A stretch of 32,105 nt of DNA. Origin: an uncultured Bilophila sp. (GTDB lineage Bacteria > Desulfobacterota > Desulfovibrionia > Desulfovibrionales > Desulfovibrionaceae). Shown here one piece after another: positions 23,111-30,620 of this stretch. Each line of letters begins with the position of its first letter. Position 1 is the first letter of the stretch. The stretch is from assembly GCA_902373525.1 (NCBI GenBank), contig CABKMN010000023.1, positions 1 to 32,105 on the forward strand, given 5' to 3'. The translations under genes and the position numbers were made by a program. Under the pieces are notes generated by a model. That model was not told the origin of the DNA and did not search any database. It saw only the letters and a list, made by a program, of their open reading frames with translations.

Positions 23111-25195
23111 TTATTCCTGCTCCGAAAGCCAGAGAACGCAGGTCGTGGGGGCCGAATCCTTCCCGGCCCAACGCACGCCCGGTTCCGGCGTTTGTCGTAC
23201 TACTCTCGCCCCATTGCCCTTGATGACGGGGACAAGCCCCTGCCGGGCGAACATCTCCACAGCCCGACGCACGGACTGCCCCACCACGTCGGGCACCGTC
23301 CCGGAGTCCCGGACCGGCAGCGCCGTCTTCTTGGTCGCCAGCTCGCTGCGGTATTCGCCGAGCACGGTCTTTTCCTTGCCGCCCTTCCGCTTTTCGCGGG
23401 CCTTGGCCCTCGCCTCGGCCTTCTCCTGCGCCTTGATCTGGGCGGGCGTGAGCGCGCCGGGATCGGGCAGCGAACCGTGGTACGCCATGACCCGCGAAGT
23501 CACGGCCTTGAATACCGGCGCGGCGATCACGCCGCCGTATTTCACTTTCGACGGTTCGTCAATAAAAATGACCACCAGATACTGCGGCTTCTCGGCGGGC
23601 ACCAGCCCCACGAAGGAGGCGGTGCGCTCGCTGCCGTACTTGCCGCGCCGGGCCTTCTGCGCCGTGCCGGTCTTGCCCGCCACGGACACGCCGGGAATGG
23701 CGGCGCGCCTGCCGGTGCCGCCGTCCACGACCTCACGCATCATGGACAGGACTTCTTTCGTAGTATTCTTGGAAAAAATACGCTGTTCCCCGCCGCCCAC
23801 ATCATCGGTGGCGACGAGACGCAGCGGCTTGTACACGCCCTGATTGGCGAGGGTCAGGAAGCCCTGCGCCATCTGCGCCACGGTGACGGAAAGGCTCTGC
23901 CCGAACGACGAGGAAATCAGGTCGGCCTCGCTCCATTCGCGGGCCGGACGCAGGATGCCCCTGCTCTCCGAAAGCCGCAGGCCGGTCCGCTCCCCGAACC
24001 CGAGCCGCGACAGGTAGCGCTGGTATTTGACCGCGCCGAGCTCAAGCCCGATCTTGCCGCAGCCGATGTTGCTCGAATTGGCGAGTATCTGCGCCACCGT
24101 CTGGACGGTGTTCTTCGGGTGCGTGTCGTCGCGGATGGTGATGTACCGGGTTTTCCACAGGCCGTTTTCGCAGTTGAAGGTCGTCTCGCGGTTGACCACG
24201 CCCTCCTGCAGGGCCGAGGCGATCAGGAACGGCTTGAACGTGGACCCCGGCTCCAGCGCATCCTGCGCCAGCCGGTTGCGGTACTCGCCGGGGCGGTACT
24301 GGTTGTAGGAGTTCGGGTTGAAAAACGGATACTGCGCCCACGCGAGGATGTCGCCCGAGGGCACGTCCACCACGAGCACGCCGCCCCATTTCGCGCCGTA
24401 CTCGTCCACGGCCTTGGCGATCTCCTCTTCGGCGATGGACTGGACCTGCAAGTCCAGCGTAAGCCGCACGTCGTCGGCGGGCTGGGCCTCGTAGTCGCTG
24501 TCCACGTAGAACTGGCGGCCCGACGCGTCGCGCTGCACGGCCTGACGCACCGAAAGGCCGCCGAGCTGGTCGTCGAACGAACGCTCGACGCCTTCGAGCC
24601 CCTTGCCGTCCAGGCCCACGAACCCGAGCAGCTGCCCTGCCACCTGCCGGTAGGGATAGATGCGCTCGTATTCGCGGGACAGGTCCACGCCGGGGAGGTC
24701 CGCCTGCCGGATGGCCTCGGCGGTGGCGTCGTCCACGCGGCGGGCGATCCAGACGAAGCTGCGCTTCTTCGCCAGCAGCGGACGAATCTGATCCACCGGA
24801 CGCCCGAGCAGACCGGCGAGCGCCGTAGAGGTGGCGTCCACGTCGGTGACGGCGTTCGGGTTGGCGTAGACGGAACGGCACTCCACGCTGCGGGCGAGGA
24901 TGTGGCCGTTGCGGTCGGTGATCATGCCGCGGGGCATGGACACGGTTTCGGCGGACATGTGCTGCCGCCGCGCCCGCTCCGCGAGGAAGGGGCCTTCCCA
25001 GAGCTGGACGTATCCAGCCCGAACCCAGAGCGCACCCCAGACGATGAAGAACAGCACCGCCACGGTGCGGAAGCGGACGCCGTTCCAGTCGATGGAGGCG
25101 AACCATCCGCGAAGACCACCTTCCGAACGCCGTCGGTTGGTGGCCTGAGAGGAAGACTGTCGAGTCGTGCGCCTGCGCGCGCCCAGATATGCCAT
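23111..25195 (-). CDS. ftsI: Septal class B penicillin-binding protein FtsI (PBP3) with C-terminal PASTA domain
   Basis: The 694-residue transpeptidase crosslinks septal peptidoglycan with FtsW. It has an Arg/Ser-rich cytoplasmic tail (1-40), one membrane helix (about 42-62), a PBP dimerisation domain (about 85-245) and a transpeptidase domain with the active-site STFK (S318, K321), SSN (374-376) and KTG (508-510). After it follow a highly charged Lys/Glu/Ala/Arg segment (about 583-625) and a PASTA domain (TVPDVVGQSVRRAVEMFARQ ... to the end). E. coli FtsI has 588 residues and lacks the PASTA domain. The ATG at 25195 follows CAGGGA; it is 23 nt after ftsL. Confidence 0.97.
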   Translation of the reverse strand: MAYLGARRRTTRQSSSQATNRRRSEGGLRGWFASIDWNGVRFRTVAVLFFIVWGALWVRAGYVQLWEGPFLAERARRQHMSAETVSMPRGMITDRNGHILARSVECRSVYANPNAVTDVDATSTALAGLLGRPVDQIRPLLAKKRSFVWIARRVDDATAEAIRQADLPGVDLSREYERIYPYRQVAGQLLGFVGLDGKGLEGVERSFDDQLGGLSVRQAVQRDASGRQFYVDSDYEAQPADDVRLTLDLQVQSIAEEEIAKAVDEYGAKWGGVLVVDVPSGDILAWAQYPFFNPNSYNQYRPGEYRNRLAQDALEPGSTFKPFLIASALQEGVVNRETTFNCENGLWKTRYITIRDDTHPKNTVQTVAQILANSSNIGCGKIGLELGAVKYQRYLSRLGFGERTGLRLSESRGILRPAREWSEADLISSSFGQSLSVTVAQMAQGFLTLANQGVYKPLRLVATDDVGGGEQRIFSKNTTKEVLSMMREVVDGGTGRRAAIPGVSVAGKTGTAQKARRGKYGSERTASFVGLVPAEKPQYLVVIFIDEPSKVKYGGVIAAPVFKAVTSRVMAYHGSLPDPGALTPAQIKAQEKAEARAKAREKRKGGKEKTVLGEYRSELATKKTALPVRDSGTVPDVVGQSVRRAVEMFARQGLVPVIKGNGARVVRQTPEPGVRWAGKDSAPTTCVLWLSEQE

Positions 25196-25218
25196 GAATC
25201 CGATCCCTGCCCTCGAAA

Positions 25219-25524
25219 CTAGTGTACGTCGGCTTCGGGCCCGGGATCGGGCATCCGCCGAATCTGACCGGCCTTGGCTTCGGTCATGCCGAGCTGGGCG
25301 GCCTTGCGGCGCAGCACGTGCGGAGCCAGCAGCCGATCCCGTTCCACTTCGAGCTTGGTCTTGAGGACGGCGCGCTGCTCCACTTCGTTCCGAAGCTGGC
25401 GGATGGTGTACGCCTTGTCCGTGCGTTCAATGCTGAGCCACACCAGCGCAAGCCCCATGAGCAGGCTCAGGAGCAGCGAGATGATGAAGGCCAGCAGCCA
25501 GCCGTTCGACGACATCTGGCTCAT
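25219..25524 (-). CDS. ftsL: FtsL-like division protein
   Basis: The 101-residue protein has a short N terminus, one hydrophobic helix (about 9-31, WLLAFIISLLLSLLMGLALVWL) and then a heptad-type coiled coil (AYTIRQLRNEVEQRAVLKTKLEVERDRLL) and LRRKAAQLGMTEAKAGQIRRM. This layout, and the position between rsmH and ftsI, fits FtsL, the small bitopic partner of FtsB and FtsQ. Sequence alone is too divergent to be fully certain. The ATG overlaps the rsmH stop (ATGA), with GGGAG 5 nt upstream. Confidence 0.88.
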   Translation of the reverse strand: MSQMSSNGWLLAFIISLLLSLLMGLALVWLSIERTDKAYTIRQLRNEVEQRAVLKTKLEVERDRLLAPHVLRRKAAQLGMTEAKAGQIRRMPDPGPEADVH

Positions 25525-26606
25525 GTCCGCTCCCGCCCCTCACGCCCGTGCCGGGCCATCCGGGCGGCGCGCTTGGCTTCGTAGCGCAGGCGTGCGGCCT
25601 CCTCGCCGGAAGCCTCCTCGGCCTGCGGCGCATGAGGGTCCAGCTTTTCCGCCACGCGCAGCTTGGCGCTGCCCGCACGCGGATTGAGCATGATCTCCCG
25701 TTCCGAAGGGCACACCGGCTTCGGCGTGACCAGCAGCGCCTCGGGCACATGACGGCACACGCACACGGGGATGTGCTTGGGGCAGATGCAGCCCTGCGTC
25801 CACGCCTTCATCTTGTGCTTGACCACGCGGTCCTCCAGCGAATGGAAGGAAATCACCGCCACGCGCCCCCCCGGCTTCAAACGGCCGAGGATGGCGTCGA
25901 GAAAACGCTCCAGTTCCCCGATTTCGTCGTTGACCGCCATCCGCAGCGCCTGAAAGGTGCGCGTCGCCGGATGGTTGCGGGCCTTGGCCCGCCACGCCGC
26001 CGGATAGGCCCGCTCCACGAGCGCCGCCAGTTCGCCGGTCGTCTCGATGGGCTTGCGTATCCGCGCCTCCACGATGGCCTTGGCGATGCGCCCGGCCTGC
26101 GGGTCCTCGCCGTAGCGTTCGATGATGTCCTTGAGCTCTTCCTGCTTGGCCCGGTTGACGAGACGACTCACCGGCGTGTCGCCGGAGTCCCGGTCCATGC
26201 GCATGTCGAGGGGGCCGTCGGAACTGAAGCTGAACCCGCGCTCCGCCGAATCGATCTGGAGCGAGGAAACGCCGATGTCGATGAGCGCGCCGTCGATGAC
26301 GTCCCAGCCGAGCTCGTCGAGCGTCGCCTCGAACGCGCTGTAGCGGGTATGCGCGAGGTGGACGTGATCCCCGAACGGGGCCAGACGGACGCGCGCCAGC
26401 TCAAGCGCCTGCGTGTCCCGGTCGAGCCCGCACAGGAACCCCTGCCCGCCGGTGCGTTCCATGATGGCGAAGGAGTGCCCGCCCATGCCCACCGTGCCGT
26501 CGAGATAACGTCCGCCCGCCTTGGGGGCCAGCGCCTCGACGGCCTCGTCGAGAAGCACGGAAATGTGCACGGTTTCAGGAGAAGACGTGGAAATATCGGA
26601 ATTCAT
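25521..26606 (-). CDS. rsmH: 16S rRNA (cytosine1402-N4)-methyltransferase RsmH
   Basis: The SAM-dependent enzyme (361 residues) methylates N4 of C1402 in 16S rRNA in the decoding centre. It opens with HISVLLDEAVEAL and the SAM loop LDGTVGMGGHS, and has ALIDIGVSSLQID, RGFSFSSDGPLDMRMD, RTFQALRMAVNDE and VISFHSLEDRVVK. A cysteine cluster (CICPKHIPVCVC) and a Lys/Arg/Glu-rich C-terminal tail make it longer than the E. coli enzyme (313). The start at 26606 is the first ATG giving the family N terminus; the ribosome site is weak (AGGA is about 12 nt away). It is 90 nt after mraZ. Confidence 0.96.
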   Translation of the reverse strand: MNSDISTSSPETVHISVLLDEAVEALAPKAGGRYLDGTVGMGGHSFAIMERTGGQGFLCGLDRDTQALELARVRLAPFGDHVHLAHTRYSAFEATLDELGWDVIDGALIDIGVSSLQIDSAERGFSFSSDGPLDMRMDRDSGDTPVSRLVNRAKQEELKDIIERYGEDPQAGRIAKAIVEARIRKPIETTGELAALVERAYPAAWRAKARNHPATRTFQALRMAVNDEIGELERFLDAILGRLKPGGRVAVISFHSLEDRVVKHKMKAWTQGCICPKHIPVCVCRHVPEALLVTPKPVCPSEREIMLNPRAGSAKLRVAEKLDPHAPQAEEASGEEAARLRYEAKRAARMARHGREGRERT

Positions 26607-26696
26607 CGGTTCGTGTCGTCCTACTTGAAAGGCATATGCGACCCTGCGGCCGGCGTGATCCGGCTGCACGTCGCAACAGCGTGTGTCCGGGGAAAC

Positions 26697-27143
26697 TCAA
26701 AAAGAAAAGTCGATGCCGCTCTCAGCCAGTTCGTCGGCCACATCGTCGAAGTCCTGCGCGAGCAGGGCCTTGAACCGGGCCTGATCCCATATTTCGAATT
26801 TGTCGCCCTGCCCGACCACGACCGCGTCGTGCTCAAGCCCGGCGTATTCCATGTGGGCGCGGGAAAGCCGCAGACGGCCCTGCGCGTCGAGGCTCTGGTC
26901 CTCCGCGCCGCCGAGCACCAGACGACGAAAGTCCCGAATCTTCCTCGAACTGTTCCGCAGGCGCGCAAAGCGCTCCTCAAGTTCGCTCCAGAGCGGTCCG
27001 GGATACCCGACGAGACAGCCGTCGTACGTGGTCAGCACAAACGAGCCTTGCGCCGAAGCGGCCAGCGCCTCCCGGAATTCCGGCGGAAGCACCAGACGGC
27101 CCTTGGCATCAAGGCTCCTGTAGGATTGTCCGCGAAACAGCAT
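26697..27143 (-). CDS. mraZ: Transcriptional regulator MraZ
   Basis: The 148-residue protein has two SpoVT/AbrB-type swapped-hairpin half domains, with signatures DAKGRLVLP (12-20) and DAQGRLRLS (86-94). MraZ binds direct repeats in front of its own gene and represses the dcw operon. Here boxes of that kind are visible at 27177-27222. The ATG at 27143 has TTGGAGAA about 9 nt upstream; extending further upstream adds sequence that overlaps the boxes and is not conserved. It is the first gene of the dcw cluster, as in most bacteria. Confidence 0.96.
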   Translation of the reverse strand: MLFRGQSYRSLDAKGRLVLPPEFREALAASAQGSFVLTTYDGCLVGYPGPLWSELEERFARLRNSSRKIRDFRRLVLGGAEDQSLDAQGRLRLSRAHMEYAGLEHDAVVVGQGDKFEIWDQARFKALLAQDFDDVADELAESGIDFSF

Positions 27144-27176
27144 ACCCGGTTCTCCAAGGCCCCGTTTTCGGGACGC

Positions 27177-27222
27177 TCCACTTTTTCCCACTTTCCCCCA
27201 CTTTGTCGTCCATTCCACCCAC
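27177..27222 (-). promoter_or_regulatory. MraZ-binding direct repeats in the mraZ promoter
   Basis: On the minus strand GTGGG occurs at 27218-27222, 27197-27201 and 27187-27191, with GTGGA at 27177-27181 and 27214-27218. The last three boxes towards mraZ (27197, 27187, 27177) repeat every 10 bp, the arrangement known for MraZ operators (GTGGG separated by 5 nt). They lie between the candidate -35 TTGACA (27225-27230) and the mraZ start, so binding would block transcription. Confidence 0.85.
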
Positions 27223-27224
27223 CT

Positions 27225-27230
27225 TGTCAA
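27225..27230 (-). promoter_or_regulatory. Candidate -35 hexamer of the dcw promoter
   Basis: A perfect TTGACA on the minus strand lies 82 nt before the mraZ start. The -10 position at 17 bp reads GACAAA (3 of 6), so the assignment is only moderate. The MraZ boxes overlap the spacer, -10 and initial transcribed region. Confidence 0.5.
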
Positions 27231-27543
27231 GAGGGTGACAAATACATAAAAGCATATGGATTCATTTATTATACAAAATATTTTACCCTCACGGGAAACG
27301 GTCCCGGCCCTCCGCCGGGGGGTCACGTTCCCACCGGACGCGCGGGAAGGGGCGACGCCGCCCCGCGCCTTTTTCGCCGAAACCGCCCCTCCGTCCCGCT
27401 CCGGCCCCCGCTCCCGGCGCTTCTCTCACATCCGGCATCTTTCCCTCCGCCGGAAAAGAGGCTAGTTTCAGCCCGCACCGGCGGGACGCGGACCGCGCCG
27501 GAGGACGCCGCAAGGCCAGACACCGTTACCGCAAAGGCATACC

Positions 27544-28809
27544 ATGCGTTTCCATACTTTCGACGACGTACAGGATCACCTCGACGCCCTCGGGCTTTTC
27601 CACATGGATTTCGGCCTCGACCGCATGCGCGACGCGCTGTCCGCGCTCGGCCTGCTCACGCCTCCCTTCGTGACCGCGCAGGTGGTCGGGACGAACGGCA
27701 AGGGGTCCACCTCCACGTTTCTGGCCTGCATCGCCCGCGCGCACGGGCTCAAGACCGGGCTCTACACCTCGCCCCACTTCGTGACCCCGCGCGAACGCAT
27801 CCGCATCAACGGCGAAATGCTGCCCGAATCGGCGTGGCCCGGCCTCGCCAACCGCGTCATGGACGCCGCGCCGAAACTCACCTACTTCGAATTCCTGACG
27901 GCGCTCGGCCTGCTCGCCTTCGCCGAGGCGGGCGTGGACTTCGTAGTCATGGAAGCCGGGCTCGGCGGGCATTACGACGCCACCACCGCCATGCCGGTAC
28001 AGGCCGTATGCTTTACGCCCATCGGCATGGATCACGAAAAAATCCTCGGGCCCACCCTTGCGGACATCGCCGCCGACAAGTCGCAGGCCATGCGCCCCGG
28101 CGTCCCGGCCTTCACCGCGCCGCAGGAGGCGGAAGCCCTCGCGCGGCTCCGGCGCACCGCCGAAGAAAAGGGCGCGCCGCTCCACGAAACGGCGTCCCTG
28201 CCCCTCCCGGACTGCCCCCTCGGCCTCGCCGGTCCGCACCAGCGCATCAACGCCCGGCTGGCCCTCGCCGTCTGGCACCGGATGGCGGAGCGCCACAACT
28301 GGTCCGACAGGCCGGAAGCCGCCGCCAGAGGCCTCGCCGCCGCGCATTTCCCCGGACGCTTCCAGCATCTCCCGGCCCACGGCTCCATGCCGCCCCTGAT
28401 CCTCGACGGCGCGCACAACCCACACGGCCTGCGCGCGCTGGAGGCCGCCGTGCTCGACTCCGGCATCCGGCCCGCCGCGGTCATCTTTTCCTGCCTCGCG
28501 GACAAGGACGTCTCGGACATGCTGCCCTTCGTGCGCCGCATCGCCGGGGACGCCCCGCTCTTCGTCCCGACCATTCAGGACAACGAACGGGCGATGAGCG
28601 GCGAAGAACTCGCCGCCCTGCTCGCCGAAGGACGCGGCGACGCCGTAACCAAACCCGTACAGCGCCTCAGCCTCGCCCTCAGGGAAGCCGCCGCCCTGTC
28701 GCCAGCCGGAGACGCCGGACGCCGCCCCGTCTTGTTGTGCGGCTCGTTGTATCTGCTCGGCGAATTCTTTATTCTGCACCCTCAAGCGCTGGAACAGGAA
28801 CTGATTTAA
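27544..28809 (+). CDS. folC: Bifunctional folylpolyglutamate/dihydrofolate synthase FolC
   Basis: The 421-residue Mur-ligase-type ATP enzyme adds glutamate to dihydropteroate or tetrahydrofolates in the cytoplasm. It has the ATP loop GTNGKGSTS (49-57), TSPHFVTPRERIRING, EAGLGGHYDATTA, IGMDHEKILGPTLADIAADKS, and the C-terminal GRFQHLP with LILDGAHNPHG, which are FolC hallmarks. The length (about 420-440) is standard. AAAGG lies about 7 nt before the ATG. The gene is read away from the dcw cluster. No accD or other folate genes are next to it; selA follows after 384 nt. Confidence 0.96.
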   Translation: MRFHTFDDVQDHLDALGLFHMDFGLDRMRDALSALGLLTPPFVTAQVVGTNGKGSTSTFLACIARAHGLKTGLYTSPHFVTPRERIRINGEMLPESAWPGLANRVMDAAPKLTYFEFLTALGLLAFAEAGVDFVVMEAGLGGHYDATTAMPVQAVCFTPIGMDHEKILGPTLADIAADKSQAMRPGVPAFTAPQEAEALARLRRTAEEKGAPLHETASLPLPDCPLGLAGPHQRINARLALAVWHRMAERHNWSDRPEAAARGLAAAHFPGRFQHLPAHGSMPPLILDGAHNPHGLRALEAAVLDSGIRPAAVIFSCLADKDVSDMLPFVRRIAGDAPLFVPTIQDNERAMSGEELAALLAEGRGDAVTKPVQRLSLALREAAALSPAGDAGRRPVLLCGSLYLLGEFFILHPQALEQELI

Positions 28810-28996
28810 AAAATGGCTCCGTCAGAGAATGCGGTTGTTTCATTTTTCACAGTATGTTGAAAATACAGCTCTTTCTCCATCTTTTCCGTTGACGGGCCCC
28901 ATGACTGAGGCCTTTCATCGGTTCTTCCTTTGGAACTTCAAGCAATGAAGCCGCAACCGTTTCCTATGAGACAGTCCCCAAAATCAGATTTCCTCC

Positions 28997-29012
28997 CTGT
29001 CCGAACGGACAG
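28997..29012. promoter_or_regulatory. Palindrome CTGTCCGAACGGACAG upstream of selA
   Basis: A perfect 7-2-7 inverted repeat about 180 nt before the selA start. It has the look of a dimeric regulator site. No regulator is assigned and no promoter elements were recognised close to it. Confidence 0.4.
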
Positions 29013-29056
29013 AACGCACCGCCGCGTTCCCTGCATGCCCGAGGAAAGCCGCAAAG

Positions 29057-29180
29057 AGGGATTCGATAACGTCAAAAGTCTGGGGAGAGAGAAGTCGGGG
29101 GCCGGGGAAGGGGAGAAGCCTCGCGGGAGCATTCCCCCTCTTCTCCAGAACGGTCCCTTCCCCCTGTCCTTCTCCCCCAA
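29057..29180. repeat. Dispersed element, copy D (flank plus degenerate palindrome)
   Basis: AGGGATTCGATAA-C-GTCAAA-A-GTCT-GGGGAGAG matches 13773-13806 at nearly every base. A G-rich arm (about 29081-29120) and a C-rich arm (about 29133-29178) then pair imperfectly, with the core CTTCTCCAGAAC. It ends 14 nt before the selA ATG, so a folC transcript reading into selA would have to pass it. Confidence 0.65.
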
Positions 29181-29193
29181 AGAGAACCAGCCT

Positions 29194-30603
29194 ATGCCCA
29201 ATCTTTTTCGAGCCCTGCCTTCGGTGGACGCCTGCCTGAGCGCGCTGGAACACGCCGATCCGGCGCTGATCGCGGCCACGCCGCGCCCCCTGCTCCGGGA
29301 ACTCGCCAACCGCTTTCTGGACGCCCGCCGCGACGACATCCGGCAGGGACGCCTGACCGATCCCGAACGGCTCGGCATGGACGCTCTGCTGCCGCAACTC
29401 GCCGCCTTCGCGGAACGGGAAAGCGGCCCCCGCTTCCGGCGCGTGCTCAACGCGACCGGCGTGGTCATCCATACCAACATGGGCCGCTCCGTCCTCGCCG
29501 ACGAGGCCGTGGACGCCGTCCTCAAGGCCTGCCGGGGCTACTCCAACCTCGAACTGAACCTCGCCACCGGCGAACGCGGCAGCCGCTACAGCCACGTGGA
29601 GGACCTGCTCTGCAAGCTCACCGGCGCGGAAGCCGCCCTCGTGGTCAACAACAACGCCGCCGCCGTGCTCATCAGCATGGACGCCCTCTGCTCCGGCGGT
29701 GAAGTCGTCGTCGCCCGGGGCCAGCTCGTCGAGATCGGCGGCAGCTTCCGCATCCCCGACGTCATGGAACGCAGCGGGGCCGCCCTGCGCGAAGTGGGCT
29801 GCACCAACCGCGTCCACCCGCAGGACTACGAAAACGCCATCAACGAGCGCACGGCCGCCCTCATGCGCGTGCACACCTCCAACTACCGCATCGTCGGTTT
29901 CCATACGGACGTGCCGGTCGAGGAGCTTGCGGAGATCGCGCACCGGCATGGCCTTCCGCTCATTGAAGATTTGGGGAGCGGGAGCTTCCTCGACTTCTCG
30001 GGCAGCGGCCTGCCCGGCGAACCGACCGTGCGCTCGGTGGTTGCCGCCGGCGCGGACGTGGTTACCTTTTCGGGAGACAAGGTGCTCGGCGGCCCGCAGG
30101 CCGGGATCATCGTGGGCACGAAGGCCGTCATCGACACGATCAAGCGCAATCCGCTGAACCGGGCCCTGCGTATCGACAAGATGACCCTCGCGGCGCTTGA
30201 GGCGACCCTCCGGCTGTACCTCGACGAACGTCTCGCCCGGAAGCGCATCCCGACCGTCGCCATGATCACCGCGACGCCGGACGAACTGAAACGCCGGGCC
30301 TCGCGGCTGGCGTCCCGGCTCCGCAAGGCCTGCGGCGACCGCGCCGTCATCCGGCTCGTACCGGGCGAATCGCGGGTCGGCGGCGGCTCCTTCCCGGAAA
30401 ACGCCCTGCCCACGACGCTGGTGCGCGTGGAACCCGCCGCGTGCGCGCCGGAACGGCTGAAACAGCGTCTGCTCGATACCACGCCTCCCCTCATCGGGCG
30501 GCTTGAGGACCATGCCTTCCTGCTCGACCCGCGCACCCTCGCCGACGCCGAGCTGCCGGACGCCGCGCGGGCCGTCGCCTCGGCGCTGCACCAAACCATC
30601 TGA
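29194..30603 (+). CDS. selA: L-seryl-tRNA(Sec) selenium transferase SelA
   Basis: The 469-residue PLP enzyme converts seryl-tRNA(Sec) to selenocysteinyl-tRNA(Sec) using selenophosphate. The N-terminal domain (LPSVDACLSALE...) is followed by VLNATGVVIHTNMGRS, SNLELNLATGERGSR, VNNNAAAV and the PLP lysine in TFSGDKVLGGPQAG (K296; E. coli K295). RIDKMTLAALEATL and VGGGSFPE are also typical. The length equals the family (about 460-470). The start at 29194 gives the family N terminus; the ribosome site is weak (AGAG). Neither selB nor selD is in the window. The M18 peptidase gene follows by 17 nt, so both are probably co-transcribed. The gene implies that the organism makes selenoproteins. Confidence 0.96.
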   Translation: MPNLFRALPSVDACLSALEHADPALIAATPRPLLRELANRFLDARRDDIRQGRLTDPERLGMDALLPQLAAFAERESGPRFRRVLNATGVVIHTNMGRSVLADEAVDAVLKACRGYSNLELNLATGERGSRYSHVEDLLCKLTGAEAALVVNNNAAAVLISMDALCSGGEVVVARGQLVEIGGSFRIPDVMERSGAALREVGCTNRVHPQDYENAINERTAALMRVHTSNYRIVGFHTDVPVEELAEIAHRHGLPLIEDLGSGSFLDFSGSGLPGEPTVRSVVAAGADVVTFSGDKVLGGPQAGIIVGTKAVIDTIKRNPLNRALRIDKMTLAALEATLRLYLDERLARKRIPTVAMITATPDELKRRASRLASRLRKACGDRAVIRLVPGESRVGGGSFPENALPTTLVRVEPAACAPERLKQRLLDTTPPLIGRLEDHAFLLDPRTLADAELPDAARAVASALHQTI

Positions 30604-30620
30604 GAAAAAGGATACGATAC

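Larger units (their letters stand above)
27144..27543. other. mraZ-folC divergent intergenic region
   Basis: This 400-nt region separates the divergent mraZ (-) and folC (+) genes. Next to mraZ are the MraZ boxes and a -35 hexamer. At 27240-27290 an A/T-rich island includes TATAAT on the minus strand (27268-27273) without a good -35. The rest (27290-27543) is very GC-rich with no convincing gene, promoter or repeat-family palindrome. I see no clear promoter for folC. Confidence 0.6.
28810..29193. other. folC-selA gap with palindrome and repeat element
   Basis: No believable coding sequence is present, although a frame in phase with selA is open upstream. The first 80 nt are A/T-rich with no clean promoter. 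There is a perfect 7-2-7 palindrome (28997-29012), then the shared flank AGGGATTCGATAA (29057-29069) and a degenerate G/C-arm palindrome of the dispersed family up to 29180. I searched for selC (tRNA-Sec) and did not see it. Confidence 0.65.

Noticed and set aside
25548..28892. Open frame of 1114 codons on the plus strand across rsmH, mraZ and folC
   Set aside because: Shadow frame with Arg/Pro/His-rich composition, crossing both the MraZ operator and folC in another frame.
28930..29193. In-frame N-terminal extension of selA
   Set aside because: The 88 extra residues have no family match, run through the repeat element and the palindrome, and the family N terminus begins at 29194.
28810..29193. 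Possible selC (tRNA-Sec) next to selA
   Set aside because: No long acceptor stem, extended variable arm or UCA anticodon loop could be assembled; the GATTCGAT string belongs to the dispersed repeat.
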